DNA from: Takakia lepidozioides
Lineage: Eukaryota; Streptophyta; Takakiopsida; Takakiales; Takakiaceae
Length of the DNA stretch: 64,000 nt
Assembly (NCBI GenBank): GCA_030704615.1
Contig: CM060732.1
Span: 40,405,053 to 40,469,052 of the forward strand
Direction of reading: 5' to 3'
The notes beneath the pieces are model-generated. The model was not told the origin of the DNA. It ran no database searches and saw nothing but the letters and a program-made list of their open reading frames with translations. Numbering within the stretch: the stretch's first letter is position 1; every line of letters begins with the position of its first letter. The position numbers were made by a program, and so were the translations under genes. Shown here in pieces: positions 32,078-43,378 of this stretch.

Positions 32078-33062
32078 CTACAAGCTTGGGAGAGCGGAGC
32101 ATCTCCAGTTGCCTTGTTTCCATGGCGAGACGGAATCTCAGAATGTGGGTTGGTTTGGAGCAGCCATGGTAGCGCATCGGTGAGCATGGCACTTGTGTGC
32201 GACATGTCTTTCTTCACCGTGCCCTTTGTTGCCTCCTTTCAGGCACGGGAACCAGGCATCTCGGGATGGGCTCACAATCCTCCCCGAGACTGCGACGGTG
32301 CTCTGCATTTTGGGGACCCCATTGAAGTGAGGTTTGTCTCAAATCGTTTCAAGCCAATTGCGGAGCAATGGATACCAGTAGAAGAGGACGAGGTTTGTGC
32401 GAGGGATGGGCAAGGAGGCTACCAGGAGGTGGAGAAGAATGAATGGCTACGCTCGGAAGTCGTCACCTTCAAGAAGAGAGTCGCCAACGAAGTGCACCTC
32501 ATGGGCCGTGTGGGTCGGGACATGGCGAAATCCAGCCTTTCTATGCCTAAGAATGATTCTGCTGCAGATGTTTCGAGCTGGTAAGAATTTTTTGTTCCAC
32601 CGAAGACGGATAAAGATTGCACTGTATTGGGGAAAATATGATATTGTTCGACAAATGGACTTCTTCTCAGTTATACATCATGTGTCTTTGTCTAGGGTAG
32701 AATGTCAGTCAGTCCGGGAGAAAGAGGAGCTGGTAGGGATGTGCACATACTCTGGGTAGTTCAAAATTGTGTTTCTAGGAATTTCTCGCAGTTCAATGGC
32801 ACAGCTTGGAGCAATCGCCTTCGCTTCTTCATCATGTGAACTTGCATTGTCCCTGGAAAGTTGTCAGAAACGTTTGACATGTTTGTAGCGTGCTACGCAT
32901 AGAAACAGTTGTTGAAGACCAGATTTGTATGGCAGGTTGGAGTTGGAGACGTGGGATACGCTGGCTGAGAGTGCAGGGAACCGTGTGAAGAAAGGGAACC
33001 GGATGTGTGTCACAGGGCCTCTGGTTGTGGACGTTCATAACTTTCCTGTGGAGTGTAGAAAG
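32078..33062 (+). CDS. OSB-like single-stranded DNA-binding protein (partial model)
   Basis: Two exons are supported: 32243-32580 and 32936-33062. They meet inside a Trp codon, so that ...AADVSSW runs straight into LELETWDTLAESAG. An upstream piece, 32078-32179 (ends ...SHGSAS before GTGAGC), joins in phase. The order is a GWAHNPP segment, an EVVTFKKRVANEVHLMGRVGRD strand (start of an OB fold), then ETWDTLAE, RVKKGNRMCVTGPLVVD. This pattern is that of plant organellar single-stranded-DNA-binding (OSB/PTAC9) and SSB-type OB folds, which guard ssDNA in plastids or mitochondria. The start codon, transit peptide and last exons (normally with PDF motifs) were not found. The middle of the OB fold is shorter than usual, so the gene may be incomplete or my model lacks an exon. 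Confidence 0.62.
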
Positions 33063-34494
33063 GTAGGTGTTAATTCATTTGTACTTTAACACATCCAACT
33101 GAAGGATTGTACAGGAGGGGGGCATAACATGTCAAGGAGTATAAAGGAGGAAGAGGATTGGGTTCCTTCATTCTTCCTTCATTTCACCTTTTCTTAGTAG
33201 CCTTTGTGGAGAGTCTCTATTTCTGACATATAGACAAATCCTTTTGCTTCTCTCTCATGCTCTCTCTTGCTCATCCTTTTAAAGATTCCCTGCGCCTACC
33301 AGAAGTCTTCAGTGTCAATGGCCCAAAGCTCTTGGGAGCTTACCTTGCATGAGCCTCTGTCATTATTCAACTGTGGTGCTAGCTTTATTTGGATTCACTG
33401 GGTGTACTGTGTTCTACTGTATCCAATGAGTCCTCTGGGCCTCTGGATGACGGAAAGAATTTCTTCATCTTCTTTCTGGACAATGGACATTTCTTCTTGG
33501 ATTATAATGCACTTTTTGTTGTGGGTTCCATGGTTGAGTTTTATTTAGTGTAGGAGCTTTTTTTTCTGAATGTGAGAAAACTACTTTTACTGAACTTTCA
33601 TACCAGGAAACAAATGAGGGAGTAGCTCGCCATCCAACACTGCACGATCACTAGACCGGTGTAGTGAGTCTTGATCCTTCACCCTTTCAGAATCACTATT
33701 TTGGCAATCACTTTGGCCCTTGGAGTGGTTGTGTGGAGGTCTGTAGTCTGTAGGCTGTACGCAGTGGAGTAGATGTCTGAGTAGTTGGTGTGGACATAAG
33801 TGGGAGGGAGGGTCTAATGTGGGCTAGTGTCGTGTGGGAGACAGGTGGTTCTGAGCAAGTGGAGCTTTGTGGAATCAGAGGATTCAGGTTGCCCTTTCTG
33901 TACCCTTTCTGCTTCCTCCAAACTGGGCATGTAGTCTATGGTCACAATGGCTGGTACATTTTCCTCTTTTTTGTCTCTCACTCACTCCCTCTCTCTCTCT
34001 TGCTCTCTCTCTCTCCCTATACAGTATACAAAAGCGATTCAATCAGCTAAACACAAAGCTTTGGGTCTCACTGAATTTGTCCACTGAAGAGGGATTGATA
34101 CTGAAGTTAGAAGGAGCATGCTTTGCAACGTTATTGGGCCTGCCTTAAAGTACGCAACTACCGTGTGGGTCGACAATTCCAACTAAATTTCTAGAATCCA
34201 TTCATGTCTGCTCAAAAAAGCATGGTGGTGTGTTCCAGAACAGCTAATGTCGCTCTTCGTGGCAAGTTCGGCATCCTCCCTTAAGCTCTAGACGTAATGA
34301 ATTCAAGGTCAGCTGGTGGGGTCAGTTGAATTGCATGTCTAATACCAGACACCCTAAGCTTGTTGACACCATTTCTTAGTGGAAAAGGGTAGAAGAGATT
34401 TTCAAGTATCTGAATATTAGTCTCGAAGAACTGACCCAGCCATGACCCTTTCCTCAATTAGGGATCTTTCTTTACAGTATATAGGAACATTCAG
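33063..34494. other. No gene assigned; contains the upstream segment shared with the PPR pseudogene
   Basis: OSB-like 3' exons may be hidden here. 33860-33955 is duplicated, inverted, at about 22640-22755. CT-rich runs lie at 33988-34018. The PPR gene's promoter is expected near the right end. Confidence 0.45.
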
Positions 34495-37176
34495 ATGTAT
34501 TCGGTGACTTTGATGAGTTTCAATCCTTGTAACCAAGGTTTTGTGTTAGGCAGGATGGCAGGCTTGAATCAGCCACAGTTGTTTGGAGCGGGGATGACAA
34601 CAGTTTTGGAAGGAGGAGCAAGTGAGGCAGCCAACAAGGAGTGTTTTGGCACTTGTGTGGATTTAACGATGCTATGTAAATCAGGACAACTGAAAGAGGC
34701 TCTGCTCAAGTTGAACCAAGGAGGCATCTCAGCAGACTCCAAGACCTATGTCTGTCTGTTGCAGGAGTGTATCAAGATGAAAGGTTTAGCAGAGGGAAAG
34801 CAGGTCCATGCCCACATTATCAGAAGTGGTTTCAAACCAAATGTCTTTCTACTTAACTCCCTTGTCAACATGTATGCGAAGTGTGGAAGTTTAGTGGATG
34901 CACGCGCAGTGTTTGACAGAATGCCTGAACGAGCTCTGAGTACGTGGAATATAATGATGGCAGGATATGCCAAGCATGGGTGTGGTAAGGAGGCATTCGA
35001 GCTCTATGAACAAATGATACAGGAAGGGGTGACACCCAATAGGGTCACATTCCTTTGCTATCTCAAGGCATGTGCCAGCCCGGATGCCCTTGAAAAGGGC
35101 AGGGAGGTCCATGCTGATATTTTTGCAGCTGGAGTTGTGCCAGATATTCCTCTGGAGACTACACTTATTGACATGTATGCAAAATGCGGGACAATGAAGG
35201 ATGCACAACAAGTGTTCAACAATATGCCTCAACGAAATGTGGTCACATGGAGTGCAATGATAGCAGGATATGCTCGGCATGGGTGTGGCAGGGAGGCACT
35301 CGAGACCTATGAACAAATGATAAAAGAAGGGGTGACACCAGACAAGGTCACATTCACTTGCGTTCTTAAGGCATGTGCCAGCTTGGCAGCCTTGGAAAAG
35401 GGCATTGAGGTCCATGCTGACATCATCGCAGCTGGAATTGCACCAGATATCATTCTGGAGGTTGCTCTCATTGACATGTACTCTAAATGTGGGAGCATGA
35501 AGGATGCGTGCGAAGTTTTTGACAATATTGCTTGCCAAAATGTGGTCTCATGGACCGCGATGATCACAGGATATACTCTCAATGGGTGTTGTAGGGAGGC
35601 TTTCGAGATGTATGAGGAGATGATACGGGAAGGGGTTGTGGCCAACAATGTCACATTCATTTGTGTTCTCAATGCATGTGCTAGCCTAGGAGTTTTGGAA
35701 AAGGGCAAAGAGGTGCATTCTGACATCATTAAAGCAGGAATTGCACCTGATGTCATTCTGGAGACTGCCCTTCTCAACATGTATGCCAAATGTGGTAGTA
35801 TGAACGATGCACATCAAGTGTTTGACAATATGGCTCAACGAAATGTGGTCTCATGGAATGCAATTATAACAGGATATGCTCAGCATGGGTGTGAAAGGGA
35901 GTCCCTGCAACTGTTTGAAGAAATGCAACAGGAAGGCTTGAAGCCAGATGTGGTCTCATGGAGCGCAATAATTGGAGGTTATGCTCAGCATGGGTGTGCT
36001 ATGGAGGCTTTGTTGATGTATGAGCAAATGACCCAGGAAGGGGTACTGCCCAACAGGGTCACATTCATTTGCGTTCTTAATGCATGTTCCAGCATGGCTG
36101 CTCTGGGAAAGGGCAAAGAGATACATGCTGACATCATCAAAACTGCAATCGTGCCAGATATTTTTCTAGAAACTGCTCTTGCTGACATGTATGCCAAATG
36201 TGGGAGCATGAGAGATGCACATCAAGTGTTTGACAATATGGCTCGACGAGACATGGTCTCATGGAATGTGATGATTGCAGGAACTGCTCAGCATGGAGAT
36301 GGTTTGGAAGCCTTGCAACTCTTTGAACAAATGCAACAGGAAGGCTTGAAGCCCAACAGCACCACCTTCATATGTCTTCTCTCTGCATGTAGTCATGTTG
36401 GGCTCGTGGATGAAGGCTGTCACTACTTTGATGCCATGAGTGAAGATCATGGCCTCACTCCTACAGTGGAGCATTACGGCTGCATGGTGGACCTTCTTGG
36501 CCGTTCAGGGCTACTGGAGGAGGCAGTGGACTTCATCAAGAAAATGCCAAGCAAACCAGACGCCATGGTTTTATGGCCCTTGCTTGGTGCCTGCAGAATT
36601 CATGGCAATGTGGAGGTGGCAGAACGAGCAGCAAAATGCCTTTTGAAGTGGGATCCAAAGGACACAGCAACTTACGTGCTGCTATCAAACATCTATGCTG
36701 CGGCTGGCAGGTGGGAGGATACAGCAAAGGTGAGAAAAATGATGCATGACAGAGGTGTGAGGAAGGAGCCAGGGCGTAGCTGCATTGAGGTGGAGAACCA
36801 GGTGCATACATTCGTTGCAGACGACAAACTGCATCCACGAATTGACGAAATCCATGCTGAGCTGAAGAGATTGTCTCGGACGATGAAGGGGGCAGGGTAT
36901 GTGGCTGACACGTGCTTTGTATTGCATGATCTGGACGAGGAGCAAAAGAAATCTTCTATTAGCCACCACAGTGAAAAGCTGGCCATTGCATTTGGGCTCA
37001 TCAGTACGTCGCCGGGGACGCCTCTGCGCATCATCAAGAACCTTCGGGTGTGTGGTGACTGTCACACTGCCACCAAGTTCATCTCAAAGATTGCTGCTCG
37101 AGAAGTTTCTGTGCGGGATGCCAACCGTTTTCACCACTTTCAGGATGGGCTTTGCTCTTGTGGGGATTACTGGTGA
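34495..37176 (+). CDS. PPR-DYW organelle RNA-editing factor (893 aa)
   Basis: Intronless PLS-class PPR protein. After a short N-terminus (Met1 at 34495, or Met21, MAGLNQPQLF), the PPR array starts at about residue 70 and runs to about 690 in 101-residue P-L-S triplets (MYAKCGS..DA..VFDNM, NVVSW, GYAQHGC signatures). These triplets are more diverged from each other than those in the 16.6-19.6 kb gene. The E region has the PG box KEPGRSCIE; the DYW deaminase domain has the catalytic HSE (about 825-827), CGDCH and the canonical end CSCGDYW. Family role: site-specific C-to-U editing of plastid or mitochondrial RNA. A broken, inverted copy with its 3' flank lies at 20925-22755. The antisense open frames along this gene are shadows of its repeats. 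Confidence 0.96.
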   Translation: MYSVTLMSFNPCNQGFVLGRMAGLNQPQLFGAGMTTVLEGGASEAANKECFGTCVDLTMLCKSGQLKEALLKLNQGGISADSKTYVCLLQECIKMKGLAEGKQVHAHIIRSGFKPNVFLLNSLVNMYAKCGSLVDARAVFDRMPERALSTWNIMMAGYAKHGCGKEAFELYEQMIQEGVTPNRVTFLCYLKACASPDALEKGREVHADIFAAGVVPDIPLETTLIDMYAKCGTMKDAQQVFNNMPQRNVVTWSAMIAGYARHGCGREALETYEQMIKEGVTPDKVTFTCVLKACASLAALEKGIEVHADIIAAGIAPDIILEVALIDMYSKCGSMKDACEVFDNIACQNVVSWTAMITGYTLNGCCREAFEMYEEMIREGVVANNVTFICVLNACASLGVLEKGKEVHSDIIKAGIAPDVILETALLNMYAKCGSMNDAHQVFDNMAQRNVVSWNAIITGYAQHGCERESLQLFEEMQQEGLKPDVVSWSAIIGGYAQHGCAMEALLMYEQMTQEGVLPNRVTFICVLNACSSMAALGKGKEIHADIIKTAIVPDIFLETALADMYAKCGSMRDAHQVFDNMARRDMVSWNVMIAGTAQHGDGLEALQLFEQMQQEGLKPNSTTFICLLSACSHVGLVDEGCHYFDAMSEDHGLTPTVEHYGCMVDLLGRSGLLEEAVDFIKKMPSKPDAMVLWPLLGACRIHGNVEVAERAAKCLLKWDPKDTATYVLLSNIYAAAGRWEDTAKVRKMMHDRGVRKEPGRSCIEVENQVHTFVADDKLHPRIDEIHAELKRLSRTMKGAGYVADTCFVLHDLDEEQKKSSISHHSEKLAIAFGLISTSPGTPLRIIKNLRVCGDCHTATKFISKIAAREVSVRDANRFHHFQDGLCSCGDYW

Positions 37177-37660
37177 ACAAGCAACAGTCATGAAAGATAG
37201 GGAGTGGCCACAAATGTGAGAGTTACAAGGTCATATTTCAGTGAAAGAGATCGTAGGTTGATGTCTGTGACAGTCAGTAGTGCTTTTTCTGTGAGCTGTC
37301 CATGGTGATAACTACAGCTCAATGACAATCATCAAACAGCAAAGTCACAAAAACCTTTCTCTCAGAGACGTTCTGTCCAGACCGCAACAGAAGTAGGCAA
37401 GGCAAGAATCCTGGGTTATTGGAGTGTGATTTCCTTGAGTGGCTGGAGAGAGTCTAGCTTCCATGAGTTGGTACCTATCCTTCTACTTGCCCCAAGCACT
37501 GGGAAATTCCCTCCATTGAATCCTGTGTGCAAGTTCTGTAGTCATAATCAAAACAAAATGCTGTTATTCTGGGGCTCCAGAACTAGGCTCAGAGTATAGG
37601 CACATATGCTCGAGAGCAAAACCTGAATCCCCTTTTTAAGTTTACTTCGTCTCCATGAAG
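37177..37660 (+). repeat. 3' flank of the PPR gene, duplicated at 20925-21351
   Basis: About 480 bp after the stop match, in inverted order, the flank of the PPR pseudogene. Shared words include CAGTAGTGCTTT, CTCAATGA(C/T)AATCATCAAACAG, GGTTATTGGAGTGTGATTTC and CTCGAGAGCAAAAC. This shows a DNA-level duplication, not a retrocopy. Confidence 0.9.
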
Positions 37661-38224
37661 AAAAGATTTTATTGGGTAGATATGTTGTGTGTGTAGTGCA
37701 TTTACACTATTCCAAGTTCCAACTGCTCTTGACAGTGAGAAGTGTGCTTCGTCGTGTAAAGCCCAGCTTCATGGATCTGGTTGCCTATTAATCATCATGT
37801 CTCTGTGTTTCTGAAACTGTGTTTGGGGTTACCACCACTTGGCGTTCACTTCAACCTGTTTGCAAGGGATCCTTTTATGCAGAAATCCATCTTCCAGACA
37901 GGTATTTCTATCTGAGATTGCAAACTCGAAGAGAGCAAACCCGGAGAGGTGAGGTTTGTAACTTGATGCGCGGCATCCTTAATGAGGGGAGTTCCAATTT
38001 CGTTCTCTATGGGGAACAGAGTTCCCAATCAGGTGTCCTTGAGATCGATTTCATTATTATGTTGCGGGGTCGTCTTTCTCCTTCAAGCACATGAAGAATC
38101 CACACTCAGAAGTCTGTTGGGTTCTCAGATCTGTTTTAGATTTTCCCAGGATGAGGGGGCTTGGTGTTCACCCGGCAGGGCATAGAAACCACGAGATCTG
38201 ATTGAAATTTTCACTACTGGAAAG

Positions 38225-41200
38225 ATGAGGGGGGGGAGGTTTCTGACAAAGAAAAATGGAGATGCAAATGCCCGCAATGCTGAGGCACTCTTCGAGGCCA
38301 AGACAGTGGTGGAGATTAGGGAGGTTGAGGTACAAACACGGAAAGAGATTGAAGAGAAGAAGGAAGAGTTGCGACAGCTGGTAGGGGCGAGCTACAGGGA
38401 TCTGATTGAATCTGCCGACTCCATTCTTTTGATGAAACAATCATGCGAAGCCGTGGCAGCAAACATCCGAATGATGGAAGAGGGTTTTCAATCTCTGAAG
38501 AGGACCATTAGTGTCAATATTGTGGCGCCTGCGGCGGATCAAGAGAGAAGGAGGAGAGAAAAGCTGTATGGAATTGGCAGTCGAGTTAAGTATTTGGTCG
38601 ATACACCTGAGAAGATATGGGGATGTCTTGACGAGCATATGTACCTTGAAGGGTCGGAGAGGTATCTTAGAGCGAGAGAGGTCCACACTTTGCTCACGGA
38701 GATGGCAGCCAAAGGAGAGAAGGAGGAACTGCTTGCAAATTTTCCTCTGTTGAGACAGCATTGGCCGCTGATTGAAACCTTCCGAGGGCAAATCTCTCAG
38801 AGGGCTAGGGATCGGTTGCAAGAACCAAGCCTCAAAGTGGGAGATTATGCGATCGCCCTGGCCGCTGTGGGCATTATCGATGAGGTACCTTCGTTAGACG
38901 TCTTTGCCCTTTTTCTGGAGTCTCGAAGGCTGTGGTTGCGGGCACATCTGCGGAATGCAGTTGCCGAGATAGAGCGAGGAAAGGCGCAGCGAGTTGGAGA
39001 GGGAGGTAAATTCGGTACAAATAGAGTGGGAGAGGAGTTAACAGGGAAGGCAGGCGAGAAGAGAATGGTAACAGAAAGAGAGGAAAGAGAAGAGAAAATG
39101 GGAGAGGCGAAAAGACAAGAATCCAATTTCGAATCTGGGTATCCTTGTGGAGAAGGGGAGGATACTGCATCTATGGCAACTGTACTTTGCAAACTTGTGC
39201 AGATGGTCCAGGCCTCTCTTTGCCAGGTTGGCTTGCTATTTTTGCAAGTATCAAATGAAAAAATGCCACTCCTCTATAGTACTGTCCTCGCTGCCCCCCC
39301 AGGCTCGCAGCTCTTTGGAGGCATCCCCAATCCGGACAAGGAGGTCAGGTTGTGGAAGGCGCATCGAGAGAAGCTGGAGAGCAGTATGGTCTTACTCTCT
39401 GGGACAGTTATTATTGAGGCTTGTATAAAATGGCTACGGGATTGTGCAAGAGACATTTCTACAGAGGCAAAACCATTGATTGAACAGATTAGGAGCGGGA
39501 GATGGCTGGCAGAGACAGAGAGATTAGTTAGAGAGGACATGGAGAAGCAGGAAGCTTTGGCAGAGACACTAGATTGGTTGCAAAGCACTTTTGGGGGCCA
39601 AATTGATTCACCGTGGGACTGTGTGTGTCAGCTCCTTTTGAAGGAACCGACAAATCTTTGGGACACTCTGTTTGAGGGTTTGTTTGTGGGTAGAATGAAA
39701 GGGGTGGTTGATTTGGGCTTTGCTTCAATCAGGGTGACGGAGATGGTGGAAGACTGTCTTGATGGCAGGGGTCCTTCTCCATCAACAGAAAGTCGAGATC
39801 ATCGGGTGCCCATTCAAGGGGATTATAAGGTTTCCAAACCCCAACGTTTGCATGACTTTCAGGGCCAAAGTTTGGATATGGCAAGATATTTGGGGACAGA
39901 TGTGAATAATCAGAACTTACGATTTGTTTATGAGGATTTCAGCGGGGTGGAGAGACTGGACTACCTTGGTGGTAGGTTGGCTTGGAAATTCAAAGGCAAC
40001 ACAACAGAGTGGGAGGGTGATGCGAGATTTTTCTTTACACCGGAGGTTATGAAGGTGAAAGACAAGGTAGATGAGGGTTTGAGAACAGTTCTAGAGGATA
40101 TGGTTTCCTTTTTACAAGGCCCCAAAGGAATCACCAGGACAGAAGTGCTTGCGCCCTACTTGCAAGACCAGTGCTTCATTTGTATGTCTTCTATAGTCAA
40201 AGAGCTTGAGGTGCGACTCACTGATCTCTCAGAGAACTTGCAGACTACAGCCGACATTTCTGGCAGGTCACCAGAGAGTTTAAAGCGTGCTGTGGAGAGT
40301 AGATCTGCAGAGGGGTTCGGTCAGAGGATTGGGCACAACAGGCACGGAACAGAGACAGGAACTTTGGATGCAGGGAACCCATCTACAGTTATTGATCAAG
40401 CGCTCTTCCTGGGGCGGCTTTCAGCAGCGCTTGGTCAACATTCATTATCTCCACCTATCCTTCTGGGGTCCCCTTCATTGTGGACGCTGGAAGAGAAACA
40501 TGAAGGACAGAGCGTCTCACAAGGCTTGACATCTTTGTCCCGTCGCACTTCATGGTTAGACTCAGATAATTCTAGCTTGGACAGCAGTCCAGGAAAGTGG
40601 TTTCCAAAGAGATTAAATGGGTGGATGGCTGGGTCAAAGCCAGAGGAAGGAGCCTCAAAGCTGCGAGAGTTGCAGCGCAGCCTCAGGCGGCAGAGTATTG
40701 CTGCCCACCGAATATGGGTGCTTTGGAGCACTGAAGGGTTGGCCGGTTCACTTCTAAGAGATCTGCACAAAGATGAGTGCCTTTCTACGTCAGTACCACT
40801 CAAGGTAAGCTCCTGAAAGCTTTTTCCAAGATGGCTGCAAGCTCGTTAGTCCTGGATTAGTGACTTTGTCTTCACACTCTTTTTCTGGCTGGCAGGGGAC
40901 GAGGCCCTGATAGTGCTTTTATTGATAGGATTATTGAAGAGAAAAAATTAAACCCTTTGGTGCACCTGCATGAGGAGCTCTATCTTATGTGCAGCTTGTC
41001 GAAGTTTGATTTCTACTATGTCCCATGGTCCCTCTTGGCCTCCCTGGACGTAATATTTCTTCTCTCTCTGTCTCTGTCTCTCTCCCCCCCCTCTCCCCTG
41101 TCTCCCTCTCGTTCAGTTTTTCCTTGGCACAGGTTAAGGGCTGATCAACTTTAAGGAGATGTGAATGATGTATTAATGTCGGGTCTTTGTTCCTTATTGT

Positions 41201-43378
41201 CTGTTGTAATGTGAAGGGATGGGAGGAGACTGTGCTACGGTCAAAGGTAGAAGGTGGTGAAGAAGTGGATTTGCAAATGGCCTTGCCAGCAATGCCTTCT
41301 CCATATGCGGTTGCCTTTCTGTTTGCAGGCTGCCATGACATTCACCGAGTCGGTGGTCATGTTCTGGACAGAGCTGTGTTGCGGTTGTTTGCGTGGCACC
41401 TTCTAGAGAAGGTAATTTCTTTGTGGCTTTTCTCAATGACTTGTAACAGTTTTCTGCTGGAATTCTAAAATATGAATAACTGTGCCAAGGGTAAATTGTG
41501 CAACTTCCCACATCCAGCTTATCTCTCTCCCCCCACTCTCACACACATCTCTCCTGTGTGTCCCTGTTTCTCTGACAAGAATTAGTTTCCTCTCATCACT
41601 TTTCTTGTGCCAAGTCACCATGTAAAGTTGTAATGGCTTGAAAATGGATGGAACATACCTTCTCAGTAGTGACAAAAATAAAGGACTTCCAGTGTTCCAA
41701 AGCATGGACTGCAGATTAATCATGGGATTTATTGACTTATAATCTTCCTAAGCCTTGAACCATTCAATGCATACATATGCTACAAATTTGAAGACTGAAC
41801 AATGCCTTGAAATGGAGGGACTAGACATTAGAAACTGAAGGATGGTTGTTTTTATGCAGGTTTTGACAGTGTATGAAAAGTTTGTGTCCGATCCTTCTTT
41901 CATGAATTCCCGTGTATCAGAGAAGGGCCTGCTCCAGATGCTCTTTGACGTAAAGTTCCTAGCAGATGTGCTCTCTGGGGGTGAAGATGTTTCTTTTGAA
42001 CATTTGGACCCATTCGATAACGAAAAGCTGCTAGAGTCTCCCCTTGGGTCTGGTGGGCGTAGGAAAGGGTCAGCTTCTCAGTCAGACAACAGCCGGAAGA
42101 AGTGGGTGGCATCATTGCTTTCCAAATTATACAGTCGGCTTGACCCAATTGATTGGGCCACGTGAGTTCTCTACTTTGCCCTTGCTGTTTTTCCTGATGG
42201 GTGAGCATGGTCATCGCAAGCAGTTTAGTTTCAGCTTGTTCAGTTGTATCAAATTGTTCTGTTCAAATATCTAATCTTTTGCCTTTGTCTCTCGTTTCTG
42301 TTTCCCTTGTCCTCTCCCCTTTCTCTCTCTCTCTACTGCATAGAGAATGAACTGGCAGAAGAGGAAATTTCCATTCTGATCTTGGCAAATTGGAGCTGTT
42401 GCCTGTCATGCAGCTCTGCCTAACCCTCTATGCCTCTTGACAGATATGAAATGTACTTGTGGGAGCATGAGCGGCGGTATTACCAGCGATGCGCAGTGCT
42501 CTTTGGCTCCCTCATCCAGCTGAAGCGTCTTTACACTGACATCCTGCCCAAGCCCCCCTCCAACTCTGATACAAACACACTCAACATGTCTGCCACTGTT
42601 CCTCGGTTCACCTACCTTCCAATCAGGTAGTTTATCTGCACCTATCTTCTAGGATACTACAGATTCCATCTCTACTGTTAATCTCTATGCCTGCTTTATC
42701 TCTTTTTCTCATCGTCATCTGTCCAAAAGGAGTAGAAGTCTTTCCACAGGACAGGAGAAGAGAACACCTTGTGTCCTTCTTTCCGTTGTGTGTTTCTCAT
42801 TATTCCAGACTATCTGTATGTGCAGTGCACCAGTATTTTCAGTCAGTTCATCCCTCCAGTCACGAAGGAACGCTTTGCAAGATGACAGTGAAGCCGGGAT
42901 GTGGAAAGCATATGCAAATGGTGATGATGCCTCCAAATTTTCCTTCAGTGATTCTCCGTCCTTGGCCTCCGCTGCCAGGCCGCTACTTCAGTCTTTCATG
43001 GGCCAGGTGTGTGTCGTGGAACCTAAAGTTTTTTCCTTCAATAATGTCTGTAGAGATAGCAGTGCGTGCATGCTTTGTGGAATGTGGAGAATCAGTGACA
43101 GCACTGGATCTGAATCTAGGACCAAGGCCTTGTTCAAATGAATAGCTCCCACTTTTTCACTGAAGGTAATCTAACAAAAGCATCCGTGTGGTAAGCAGGT
43201 GGGTAGCAAATTTGGAGAAGGAACATTGAAGTTGGGGTCTATGCTTAGTGATGCCCAGGTTGGGCGTTTCAAAGACAAGTCTGCAGCTGCCATATCCACG
43301 TTCGGTGACATGCTACCAGCGCAGGCAGCTGGTCTTTTCTCTTCACTCACAGCAAGTGCAACCAAGCCGGAGTCCTAA
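38225..43378 (+). CDS. COG1: Conserved oligomeric Golgi complex subunit 1
   Basis: Six exons: 38225-40804, 41217-41411, 41860-42161, 42444-42626, 42826-43006, 43199-43378. All phases agree and give 1206 aa, somewhat longer than the roughly 1070 aa I recall for angiosperm COG1. The N-terminus has the Vps51-family helix ([33 protein letters not shown]). Later landmarks are [13 protein letters not shown]-like [61 protein letters not shown] and, in the last exon, [19 protein letters not shown] then [16 protein letters not shown] charged low-complexity insert (about residues 255-310) explains part of the extra length. COG1 organises the COG tethering complex, which captures vesicles for retrograde traffic in the Golgi. 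Start: first Met of the frame, just before the conserved NAEALFEAK segment. Confidence 0.96.

Noticed and set aside
34746-37065. Minus-strand frames opposite the 893-aa PPR gene, up to 215 aa
   Set aside because: Shadows of the repeat-rich sense frame; no protein-like conservation.
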